NCBI RefSeq assembly: GCF_018837975.1
Contig: NZ_JAGSOY010000051.1
Coordinates: forward strand, 1 to 34,048
Origin: Zooshikella harenae
GTDB lineage: Bacteria; Pseudomonadota; Gammaproteobacteria; Pseudomonadales; Zooshikellaceae
Length of the DNA stretch: 34,048 nucleotides
Direction of reading: 5' to 3'
Positions within the stretch are counted from its first letter, which is position 1; every line of letters begins with the position of its first letter. The position numbers and the translations under genes were made by a program. This document shows positions 8,041 through 14,962 of this stretch, piece after piece. A model generated the notes under the pieces. The model did not search any database, was not told the DNA's origin, and worked only from the letters and a program-made list of their open reading frames with translations.

Positions 8041-8664
8041 ATGAAAAAAATCGTGAGTGCAGTTGCTTTAGCCGTATGCTGTATTGGAAGTGCGCATGCT
8101 GGTTTACTTTCTGTTGAAGGTGGGGTAACTACACGTTTACCGGGTAGTCATAATCCGAATACAGGAGAAACCAGGCCAGGAATGACTGTTATTCAGGGAG
8201 CTAATATAAAAGCAACTGCAGCAGTTAAACTGACTTATACGTATCTTGGCTATGAAGCATCATGGCGTAATATATTTGGCTCTGTTGGCGGGACGTTTAT
8301 TAATAAAACAACCGCGAAAGGTACAGAAATTACAGAAGTATTATCTGATACTGGATGGCTGGACTTCAATTTCAGAACACCGAAAGGCACTGTTAAAAAT
8401 GGTTTAAATAACAGTGCTGGTTCATTTAAACCATCTTTCTTTGTTTCTTATGCGGGTCAAAATAGTTACTACATTGGTTTAAATGATGATGGTGGAAGTA
8501 TTGATCGTGATTATGATGATATGATTTTGAAGGTAACAGCTGTTGCCTACAATTGTCCTAATCCACCAAAGCCTCCTAAACCACCTAAGCCAGTACCAGC
8601 TCCAGCACCTATAGTTCTTTTAGGATTAGGTTTGCTTGGAATTTCCCTTAGGAAAAAGAAATAA
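8041..8664 (+). CDS. PEP-CTERM-type exported protein, DUF4114-like
   Basis: This 207-residue exported protein has a Sec signal peptide (MKKIVSAVALAVC...SAHAG) and a C-terminal PEP-CTERM-like sorting tail. The tail comprises a proline-rich spacer (repeated PPK), then PAPAPIVLLGLGLLG as motif and hydrophobic helix, ending in basic RKKK. Such tails are recognised by exosortase, which removes the tail during export or surface anchoring. Before the spacer, YYIGLNDDGGSIDRDYDDM resembles the Asp-rich signature of DUF4114-like calcium-binding domains. The start at ATG 8041 is chosen because AAGGA lies 6-7 nt upstream and the signal peptide starts there; an in-frame GTG at 8014 is unlikely. It is a monocistronic unit with its own terminator. 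No exosortase gene is in the window. Confidence 0.8.
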   Translation: MKKIVSAVALAVCCIGSAHAGLLSVEGGVTTRLPGSHNPNTGETRPGMTVIQGANIKATAAVKLTYTYLGYEASWRNIFGSVGGTFINKTTAKGTEITEVLSDTGWLDFNFRTPKGTVKNGLNNSAGSFKPSFFVSYAGQNSYYIGLNDDGGSIDRDYDDMILKVTAVAYNCPNPPKPPKPPKPVPAPAPIVLLGLGLLGISLRKKK

Positions 8665-8684
8665 TATCTGAATTGATGTTACAT

Positions 8685-8713
8685 AAAAAAACCCGCTTAA
8701 GTGCGGGTTTTTT
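8685..8713 (+). terminator. intrinsic terminator of the PEP-CTERM gene
   Basis: ACCCGC (8691-8696) and GCGGGT (8703-8708) pair around a 6-nt loop. The left arm is preceded by an A-run and the right arm followed by a T-run, which extend the stem and supply the U-tract. It lies about 25 bp after the stop at 8664. Confidence 0.9.
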
Positions 8714-8834
8714 GTTATGAGGGTAGAAAAGCTATACTAGCATTACAAAGGTAATCTTTTAATGTCTATTTGATTGTATCCAATACAGTGGGTGGGTATA
8801 TAAGTTGATAGTATTGATGAGCTAACCTCCAACT

Positions 8835-9623
8835 ATGAAACTACTTGTTGCCCTGTGCTTATTCTGCACAATAATCAGTGTAGCTACACATGCTTATGAT
8901 TTGTCTATTGCTGTAGCAGAATGGCCACCTTACTATTCTAAGAATAATATCAATGACAGCATACAACAGAAGCGTATTTCTGAAGTACTGAACCGTCAGC
9001 ACATTAAACACACATATATTTGGCTGAATAACTGGGTTGCTGTGTATAATCAGACTCTGGCGGGCAAATTTGATATCTCTGCAGGCTGGATCTGTAGTGA
9101 AAAACGAGCAAAGGATTACTACTTCTCATTCCCTATAAGTATTATTGATCAATATTTCTTCCATTTGAAAGAATATCCATTTAGCTGGAATGGCTATGAG
9201 GATTTAAAAGCTCATCAACCGTTTGGTATTACAACAGGTTATGACTACGGTAACGAGTTTGCCGATGCAGTAAAAAAATATTCGTTGGAATTGAAAGAAG
9301 TAAGAATTGAACGATTAGTATTCAATTTACTGTTGAAAAAACGAGTCAACGTTGTACCGCTTAATATGGAAAATGCTATGTCTATCTTGGAAAGGTATTA
9401 CTCAAAAGAGAATGCAAAAAAGATAACCTTTCACCCGAAGCCTTACCAACGAAGTTATTTACATATCATTGTTTCCAGGTCAAACCCTCAGGCGGCAAAA
9501 ATACTGAGGCTCATCTATAAACTTTTTCATGAGCAGAACGATGTAATGGGGAAAAAAGTTGGAACCCCCCTATTTAGTGATGTGTGCCCTAATCGCTATC
9601 AGAAAGACTGGGTAATTGATTAG
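8835..9623 (+). CDS. periplasmic solute-binding protein, family 3 (orphan)
   Basis: The 262-residue protein has a Sec signal peptide ending THAYDLS and then the family-3 N-terminal pattern IAVAEWPPYYS. W-rich TYIWLNNW and GKFDISAGWICSEKRAKDYYFS correspond to the ligand-domain hinge region. Two cysteines (in WICSE and SDVCPN) could form a disulfide in the mature protein. No ABC permease or ATPase is adjacent. It differs strongly from the other two family members in the window, so it is not a recent tandem copy. Its ligand cannot be inferred. Confidence 0.8.
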   Translation: MKLLVALCLFCTIISVATHAYDLSIAVAEWPPYYSKNNINDSIQQKRISEVLNRQHIKHTYIWLNNWVAVYNQTLAGKFDISAGWICSEKRAKDYYFSFPISIIDQYFFHLKEYPFSWNGYEDLKAHQPFGITTGYDYGNEFADAVKKYSLELKEVRIERLVFNLLLKKRVNVVPLNMENAMSILERYYSKENAKKITFHPKPYQRSYLHIIVSRSNPQAAKILRLIYKLFHEQNDVMGKKVGTPLFSDVCPNRYQKDWVID

Positions 9624-9754
9624 CTTAATAATCTGGCTATTCCTTTAGTCAGTAATTGTTATACCTTTCTTTAAATATTTTTAGCGAGAATGGCTTCATT
9701 AAAAAACTTTGTTGCCGTTTATATCGCCAATTGTTATATAAAAACAAATTTTAG

Positions 9755-9770
9755 TGTGATGCTTGTCACA
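9755..9770. promoter_or_regulatory. CRP/Vfr-type binding site
   Basis: TGTGA-N6-TCACA is perfect for the cAMP receptor protein core and lies in AT-rich flanks. Its centre is about 360 bp upstream of the gene at 10123 and 216 bp upstream of the micro-ORF at 9979. If it activates from near -41.5, the transcript would have a long leader. Confidence 0.55.
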
Positions 9771-9978
9771 TATATTGGTTTTCCTGCGTGCTCAACCGTT
9801 TTCATTTCGGAAATTACATAATTAAATCACGGGCCTTGCTCATTTAAATGTGAACTGATTCCGGTGAAAATAGGCACCAGAAAAATTGAGTAGATAATTT
9901 CATCAGCTTTGCTGGTTGTTAAGCATCGATGTCGGTGAAGCTCTCTATCCTTAAGTTAAAGGGTATCCACCTTATTTA

Positions 9979-10065
9979 ATGTCATTTGAACGTATGATGC
10001 CTCTGGTGATGATCATGCTAGTGGGTATTTTATGGGCAATGATGAGTGGGTTTAAGTTTTGGTAA
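9979..10065 (+). CDS. possible 28-residue single-pass membrane microprotein
   Basis: ATG 9979 opens a 28-residue frame reading MSFERMMPLVMIMLVGILWA, then MMSGFKFW. This would be a short polar head, one hydrophobic helix and an aromatic/basic end. The ribosome binding site is poor (GGGT about 14 nt upstream). The shape resembles small membrane subunits such as CydX or the small partners of NSS transporters, but the sequence matches none that I recognise. It sits 57 bp before a secreted solute-binding protein gene. It could be chance. Confidence 0.25.
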   Translation: MSFERMMPLVMIMLVGILWAMMSGFKFW

Positions 10066-10122
10066 GAATAGAATGCTTATCAAATTTAATGTCGTTAGCG
10101 CGGTAGTATGTGGGACTAAGAT

Positions 10123-10857
10123 ATGCGAACAAAAGTAATAGCACTAAGTTTACTCGTTTTGTTAAGTGGGATAAGCAATGCGCAGACTATTCAATTAGTT
10201 ACAGAGCCATTCCCTCCACTAAATATGACTGTTACATACAGTACGTTTGGTAAAAACGAAAAAGTAACAGGTTTTGCCACTGAGATTGTTCGGGAAATGT
10301 TCAATCGTGCAAATGTTGATATGGAACTGACATTATACTCTAACTGGGATCGTGGCTATAAAAAAGCAGTTAAGAAAACAAATTATGGTATTTACTCTGC
10401 TTTCCGTACACCAGACAGAGAAAAAGATTTTAAATGGGTTGGCCCTTTGTTTAAAGAAGAGTGGATCCTATTGGCGCCTAAAGACTCTGCTATTAAAGTC
10501 ACTAATTTACAAGATATGAAAAAATACCGTATTGGTAGCTACGAGGATGATGCTATTTCTGAATTTTTAGAAAAGAAAGGCATTAAAGTAGAAAAAGCTC
10601 ATAACGATGTAGTTAATGCAACAAAAATCAAACTAAACAAGATTGATGCTTGGGCTACAAGCTCACTGTCAGGTCCATTCATTGCTAAGCGTCATAAATT
10701 AGATGACTTGGTTGTTGTTTATACTTTTAATAGTAGTGGCCTTTGGTTAGCAATGAATAAATTTACAGATGATGAAACGATTAACCAATTAAATGCATCT
10801 TTAAAGCGCATGGAGCAAAATGGAAGCATTGAAAAAATAATAAATAGCTACTTATAA
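10123..10857 (+). CDS. periplasmic solute-binding protein, family 3 (orphan)
   Basis: The product is a 244-residue exported protein with a short Sec signal (MRTKVIALSLL...SNAQT) and the family-3 pattern LVTEPFPPLNM followed by TGFATEIVREMF. NYGIYSAFRTPDREKDFKWVG is the usual middle segment where such receptors read the amino-acid ligand backbone. ITNLQDMKKYRIG-type inter-lobe sequence (VTNLQDMKKYRIGSYEDD) is also present. No transporter subunits are next to it. A GC-rich hairpin follows 30 bp after the stop. It is the third orphan receptor of this family within 11 kb, and the ligand is unknown. Confidence 0.82.
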   Translation: MRTKVIALSLLVLLSGISNAQTIQLVTEPFPPLNMTVTYSTFGKNEKVTGFATEIVREMFNRANVDMELTLYSNWDRGYKKAVKKTNYGIYSAFRTPDREKDFKWVGPLFKEEWILLAPKDSAIKVTNLQDMKKYRIGSYEDDAISEFLEKKGIKVEKAHNDVVNATKIKLNKIDAWATSSLSGPFIAKRHKLDDLVVVYTFNSSGLWLAMNKFTDDETINQLNASLKRMEQNGSIEKIINSYL

Positions 10858-10887
10858 GATCTGTTTTTGCTCCATCAGTAAGCATAA

Positions 10888-10922
10888 ATCCTCCTTATAT
10901 TTCATGGAAGTGTAAGGAGGAT
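10888..10922 (+). terminator. 10-bp-stem hairpin after the solute-binding gene
   Basis: ATCCTCCTTA (10888-10897) pairs perfectly with TAAGGAGGAT (10913-10922) around a 15-nt loop. There is no U-tract after it, so it may be a transcript-stabilising or weak termination structure rather than a classic terminator. The right arm contains a Shine-Dalgarno-like AAGGAGG with no start codon close downstream. Confidence 0.4.
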
Positions 10923-11133
10923 ATCCTCCCCCTCTCTAGTTGCTATACAGCATAGAATCAGATTTTCATTGAGCATTTTTGTGTGATTAAGTTGTAGATT
11001 TTCTGTTTAAAAGCTGTGTATAACTTTGTGGTTTGATTGCCTACCTCAATGTTTGAGCTGAGTAAATCTTCTAGTTGTCATCTACCTCATTCAATCTTAC
11101 TTATTAAGTTACTCAATTCAGCTACTAAGTATC

Positions 11134-11155
11134 TATACCCTTTGCTATGGGTATA
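11134..11155. repeat. short palindromic element, TATACCC family
   Basis: TATACCC (11134-11140) and GGGTATA (11149-11155) form a perfect 7-bp stem around an 8-nt loop. The same end sequence bounds the larger elements at 22620-22745 and 28156-28391 and the hairpin at 29135-29171. Confidence 0.55.
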
Positions 11156-11256
11156 CAAACGTATGTCATTGCATTTTGTTGGTTACATGGTAACTTGCCA
11201 CGTCTTTTAATGGTTAATTGTTAGCATATGCTTTCATTACAAATAGGGTTGAAGTT

Positions 11257-12606
11257 GTGGGTGAAGTACGCGAACAGTTTAAAAGCCGGTTCGGGTTTGT
11301 CATGTCTGCAGCCGGTGCAGCAGTTGGCTTAGGAAATATTTGGGGTTTTCCAACACGAGCCGCAGAAAATGGTGGTGCAGCATTTTTGCTGGCGTATGTC
11401 GTGCTAATCGCAGTACTTGCATACCCTATGCTGGTTGTTGAAATTACGATAGGTCGTTTTGGCCGTTCTAACCCTTGGGATAGCTTACGAATGCTGGATC
11501 GTCGTCGTATTAGCTTGTGGCTTTCAAGCTTGGCGGGTTTAGGAACTATCCTTGTACCTACATTAGTGATGACGTTTTACTGCATAGTAGCTGGTTGGTT
11601 CTTATGCTATATGTTGGCTCCAATTGCTAATCTGTTACAGTTGACCACCATTGCTGAGTGGCTGACTGGTTTTAGCATTTCACGTAATCTTGTTTCTTCC
11701 GCAGTCTTTTATATTTTGACGATTGCTATTGTGCAAAGTGGGGTACGTAATGGAGTTGAGAAGTGGTCTCAACGGCTTATGCCTGCTTTATTTCTCCTGT
11801 TTGCGGCACTCATTGCATACTTATTGACATTACCTGGAGCTTACCAGGGTTTATCTATGTATCTCATTCCTGATACCCAGAAACTTTGGGATTCAGAGCT
11901 GTTAATCAGCGCGATGGGCCAGGCTTTTTTCTCCCTGACAATAGGGGGGGGATCTATGATGGTTTATGGCTCTTATTTGGCTAAGAAAGAAAATATTCCT
12001 AAGATGGCTATGCAAGTGACAGCCATTGATACCTCCGTTGCTTTTATTGCCGGTTTACTGATTCTGCCAGCGATGTTTGTGGCAATGAATCATGGTGTAC
12101 AGATTTATGGAGATAACGGTGAGTTATTAAGTTCAGATACCTTGGTTTTTGCTGTACTCCCTGCACTATTTGAAACAATGGGAGGCATAGGTAGTTTATT
12201 AGCTGTTGCATTCTTCTTATTAATGACCTTGGCTGCCCTGACTTCATCTATATCTATGCTTGAAGTGCCTGTAGCACTGATTCAAGAAAAAACACAACAA
12301 AAACGTAGCTATATCTCCTGGGGACTAGGTTTGTTGGCACTATTAATCAGTACCCTGATTATTTTTAACTTTAAGCAGTTATTTGGTTTAGTGATTGTTA
12401 TATCAACGGAATATATGCAACCACTTACGGCACTGGTGACTTGTATTTTGGGGGCTTGGTTGTGGAATAGACAGCAAGTCATTGCTGAGCTGAAGCAGGG
12501 CTATCCGGAGTTGATTACTGGCTTTTTCTGGAAGATATGGCCATGGTATGTCCGCATTGTATGTCCATTGCTTATTGTGCTGGTAATTGCAAACACCTTA
12601 TTTTAA
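11257..12606 (+). CDS. sodium-dependent transporter, neurotransmitter:sodium symporter (SNF) family
   Basis: The product is a roughly 449-residue inner-membrane transporter of the NSS/SNF family, with hydrophobic segments consistent with 11-12 helices. Helix 1 carries the family signature AAGAAVGLGNIWGFPTRAAE, the unwound region that binds Na+ and the amino-acid substrate. It is followed by NGGAAFLLAYV and helix-2 sequence ending EITIGRFG. Bacterial relatives (LeuT, TnaT, MhsT) import hydrophobic or aromatic amino acids. GTG 11257 is preferred as start because AGGG lies 8 nt upstream and family members begin close to REQFKSRFGF; an in-frame TTG at 11218 has no ribosome binding site. The next genes rightward are a TDO-like and a kynureninase-like enzyme, so tryptophan import is a reasonable but unproven guess. 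Confidence 0.87.
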   Translation: MGEVREQFKSRFGFVMSAAGAAVGLGNIWGFPTRAAENGGAAFLLAYVVLIAVLAYPMLVVEITIGRFGRSNPWDSLRMLDRRRISLWLSSLAGLGTILVPTLVMTFYCIVAGWFLCYMLAPIANLLQLTTIAEWLTGFSISRNLVSSAVFYILTIAIVQSGVRNGVEKWSQRLMPALFLLFAALIAYLLTLPGAYQGLSMYLIPDTQKLWDSELLISAMGQAFFSLTIGGGSMMVYGSYLAKKENIPKMAMQVTAIDTSVAFIAGLLILPAMFVAMNHGVQIYGDNGELLSSDTLVFAVLPALFETMGGIGSLLAVAFFLLMTLAALTSSISMLEVPVALIQEKTQQKRSYISWGLGLLALLISTLIIFNFKQLFGLVIVISTEYMQPLTALVTCILGAWLWNRQQVIAELKQGYPELITGFFWKIWPWYVRIVCPLLIVLVIANTLF

Positions 12607-12628
12607 AAACTCAGGAAGGATAACCCCA

Positions 12629-12689
12629 GGCCTGTTAATCTAAGTTTTGATGTATGTGTGTGATTGGCAGCATAGAGGCTTAACAGGCC
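12629..12689 (+). terminator. 10-bp inverted repeat after transporter gene, possible terminator or attenuator
   Basis: The arms GGCCTGTTAA and TTAACAGGCC are perfect complements separated by 41 nt. The position, 22 bp past the stop codon, suits a 3' end structure. The long loop and lack of T-run make classic termination doubtful. Confidence 0.35.
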
Positions 12690-12821
12690 ACATTATTAAA
12701 TACTATAACCACATTTTGATTATTGTCTTATTTGCATGCTTGGGGCTTTTTATCTAGAGTGTTTTCGTGGTTTAACACAATAATAAATATAACGAACATC
12801 TAATAAGATGAGCCCCTTATG

Positions 12822-12844
12822 AGTGTAACACGTGGTTATACACT
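12822..12844. promoter_or_regulatory. imperfect palindrome upstream of TDO-like gene, candidate operator
   Basis: AGTGTA (12822-12827) and TACACT (12839-12844) flank a CACGTG-containing centre. The spacing and symmetry suit a dimeric regulator, about 170 bp before ATG 13016. No regulator gene is adjacent. Confidence 0.3.
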
Positions 12845-13015
12845 TGCTGAGGCAAGCAGCCAAAGCCTCTTACCTAATACATCTTCTCTTTGGGTAACCA
12901 TTGATCCCGCATTAGTTCTTTTTTTCCCTTGATTCCTCCTCCATTGCACTAGCAAAAGCGCTTACCAAAAAACAACTATTAAACGTATAAAAAATAAGGT
13001 CTTGGAGGTTTGTAT

Positions 13016-13759
13016 ATGGATCGTCAGCACTATTATCAGTTGATGCAAGGTGAAGGTGAGTTAGATTATGAAGTCTACTTACAGACGCAACGTTTACTGA
13101 CATGCCAAAAACCCTATGATGAGTTTTGTAACCGTGATGAGTTAATGTTTCAGATTGTTCATCAAGTTCAAGAGCTATGGATGAAGCTCATTGGTTTTAC
13201 ACTATTAGAGATTGATGACTTTCTTGCTGAACAGCACACCAACCGAGTATTAACGCTCTTTGGGCGGGTTTATAAACTGCAACAGCAAATGATCAATGGT
13301 CTGTCTATTTTAGAAACCATGTCGCCCAAGGAATACCAGGTGATTCGTTTGCAATTGGGTAATGGTAGTGGACAAGAGTCTCCTGGTTTTCGCAGCTTAC
13401 TAAAAATGGCTCCACAACTGTGGAAAAGTTATGAGCAGTACTATTTAAAACCTTCTAAGTTATCAATAGAGCAAGTTTACGACTCAGCTTACAGTCATGA
13501 TGATGCTTATGTTATTGCAGAATCACTTGCAGAGTTTGATGAACAATTTAGGCTATTTCGATTTCGCCACCTATTGCTTATCGAGCGAAGTATTGGTTTG
13601 GGTGCTAAGTCATTAAAAGGGCGTTCTGTTGGCTTGCTGGAAAAAGGAGTACAACACTATTTTTATCCTGCACTATGGGAAATCCGTAACCAAATGACGG
13701 ACTCCTGGGGGGGGGAGTATGGTGTTAAGCGACCTTCAATTAGCGATGGTGAAAGTTAA
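13016..13759 (+). CDS. tryptophan 2,3-dioxygenase-like heme enzyme (divergent)
   Basis: The 247-residue protein belongs to the tryptophan 2,3-dioxygenase (TDO) superfamily, heme enzymes that open the indole ring of L-tryptophan to N-formylkynurenine. QIVHQVQELWMKL aligns with the TDO distal-pocket helix (His49). IRLQLGNGSGQESPGFR aligns with the RxxLGxxSGFQS substrate segment (Arg111). RFRHLLLIERSIG carries the expected axial heme ligand His185. The GTGGSS loop that contacts substrate in classic TDOs is replaced by a KSLKGRSVG segment, and the protein is shorter than typical (about 280 residues). It may thus act on a modified indole, like the TDO-like enzymes of some secondary-metabolite pathways. 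ATG 13016 has GGAGG 7 nt upstream. The stop overlaps the next start (TAATG), so the two genes are translationally coupled. Confidence 0.8.
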   Translation: MDRQHYYQLMQGEGELDYEVYLQTQRLLTCQKPYDEFCNRDELMFQIVHQVQELWMKLIGFTLLEIDDFLAEQHTNRVLTLFGRVYKLQQQMINGLSILETMSPKEYQVIRLQLGNGSGQESPGFRSLLKMAPQLWKSYEQYYLKPSKLSIEQVYDSAYSHDDAYVIAESLAEFDEQFRLFRFRHLLLIERSIGLGAKSLKGRSVGLLEKGVQHYFYPALWEIRNQMTDSWGGEYGVKRPSISDGES

Positions 13760-14895
13760 TGAGTTACCGACAGTCATTTTATGTACCAGAAGGCCTCTAC
13801 TTTCTTAATCACTCTGTAGGGGCTAAGACTAAAGCAAGTGACTTAGCTGAACAGGAGTTCAGCCAGCAATGGCGTGAGCTGGGTAATGCGGCATGGGGGC
13901 CATGGCTGGTTAGCTTACAGGGGTTTCGTGATGCAGTAGCAGATCTATTTAATTGTGAGTCTCACGAAGTTTGTCCACAGCTTAATGTGAGTGCAGGGCT
14001 AAGTAAGCTCATCGGTGCTTTACCTCGGCGTTCAGGACGTAATGTATTGTTGCTTTCTGAGTTGGATTTTCCGTCAATGGGATTTGTTGCTAAGCAAGCG
14101 GCTACGTTTGGTTATGAAGTGAAGCTTGTTCCGGCCAGTGATGGAGTGGTTGCTGTCGAAGACTGGCAGCAATGTATGGATGAGCATGTTCAGCTAGCGT
14201 TATTTACCCATGTTTTTTATGGTAACAGTTATCAACAGCCTGTAGAGCAATTAACGAAGCTTGCTCGAGAAAACGACATTTGGTCTGTGGTTGATGTTGC
14301 GCAGTCAGCAGGTATTGTTCCTATTGATTTTAAACAGTGGCAGCCAGATGCTGTCATTGGTTCATGCGTAAAATGGTTATGCGGAGGGCCTGGCTGTGGC
14401 TACTTAATTCTTAAGCATGATCGCCTTTCTCTTCTTGAGCCAACGGATGTAGGTTGGTTTTCTCATCAGGACCCGTTTGAGTTTGATATTACTCACTTCG
14501 CCTATGCTAATGATGCGCTGCGATTTATGGGGGGAACGCCAAGCATTCAATCATTTGCTGTAGCAGCTTCAGCTATACGTCAATTAACGGCTATTGGCCT
14601 GTTAAAAATCAGAGCGCATAACCTGTATTTGGGCGATGTGCTCATTGAAGCAATGGAGGCAAATAATTTGAAGGTGATAACACCAAAGCCTATGGAGCAG
14701 CGAGGAGGGACTATTTGTATTGCTATGGCACAGCCAGAAGTAGCGGTTGACAGCTTAAAGCAGAAAAATATTGCAGTGGATTATCGTCCGCGTTTTGGTG
14801 TGAGGGTTTCCCCTCACATCTATAATACAGGTGCTGAGTTAGAGCAGCTAATCGCAGCCATCCTACAGCTTGATTCTGCAGTAACAGGAAGTTGA
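13759..14895 (+). CDS. kynureninase-like PLP-dependent enzyme (class V aminotransferase fold)
   Basis: The product is 378 residues with the fold-type I, class V pattern: Asp179 in VVDVAQSAG contacts the pyridoxal-phosphate ring nitrogen and Lys205 in SCVKWLCGGPG is the Schiff-base lysine. VGWFSHQDPFEF (from 231) and RFMGGTPSI (255-263) are the signatures that separate kynureninases from desulfurases. A kynureninase would cleave kynurenine to anthranilate and alanine. The start overlaps the TDO-like stop by one base (TAATG), indicating a two-gene operon. A formamidase, which normally acts between the two steps, is not visible here. Specificity could be for a substituted kynurenine. Also possible is a related PLP lyase with another substrate. 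Confidence 0.8.
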   Translation: MSYRQSFYVPEGLYFLNHSVGAKTKASDLAEQEFSQQWRELGNAAWGPWLVSLQGFRDAVADLFNCESHEVCPQLNVSAGLSKLIGALPRRSGRNVLLLSELDFPSMGFVAKQAATFGYEVKLVPASDGVVAVEDWQQCMDEHVQLALFTHVFYGNSYQQPVEQLTKLARENDIWSVVDVAQSAGIVPIDFKQWQPDAVIGSCVKWLCGGPGCGYLILKHDRLSLLEPTDVGWFSHQDPFEFDITHFAYANDALRFMGGTPSIQSFAVAASAIRQLTAIGLLKIRAHNLYLGDVLIEAMEANNLKVITPKPMEQRGGTICIAMAQPEVAVDSLKQKNIAVDYRPRFGVRVSPHIYNTGAELEQLIAAILQLDSAVTGS

Positions 14896-14962
14896 CTGTG
14901 GGTATCAATCGTCAGGGATGACGGTATAATTAGCAGCTTGGATAATTAGCACGCACTGTACG

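Larger units (their letters stand above)
9624..10122. other. 499-bp intergenic region with a CRP-type site
   Basis: Between the two solute-binding genes lie a perfect CRP half-site pair (9755-9770) and a possible 28-residue membrane micro-ORF (9979-10065). I see no other clear gene or RNA in it. Confidence 0.5.
10858..11256. other. 399-bp intergenic region
   Basis: It contains the hairpin at 10888-10922 and a short palindromic element TATACCC...GGGTATA at 11134-11155. The rest shows nothing I can interpret. It presumably carries the promoter of the transporter gene that follows. Confidence 0.5.
12607..13015. other. 409-bp intergenic region upstream of the TDO-like gene
   Basis: Two structures are visible: a perfect 10-bp inverted repeat GGCCTGTTAA (12629-12638)/TTAACAGGCC (12680-12689) just after the transporter stop, without a U-tract, and an imperfect palindrome at 12822-12844. 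A 37-codon frame (12819-12932) is present but has no convincing ribosome binding site. Confidence 0.45.

Noticed and set aside
9979-10065. Identification of the micro-ORF as a MetS-type small subunit of an NSS transporter.
   Set aside because: MetS-type proteins follow their transporter gene and have a different sequence pattern; here it precedes a solute-binding gene, more than 1 kb upstream of the transporter. Kept only as an unassigned possible microprotein.
12819-12932. A 37-codon frame as a leader peptide for the TDO-like operon.
   Set aside because: It has one Trp only, no clear Shine-Dalgarno and no attenuator-type terminator after it, so there is no support for leader-peptide control.
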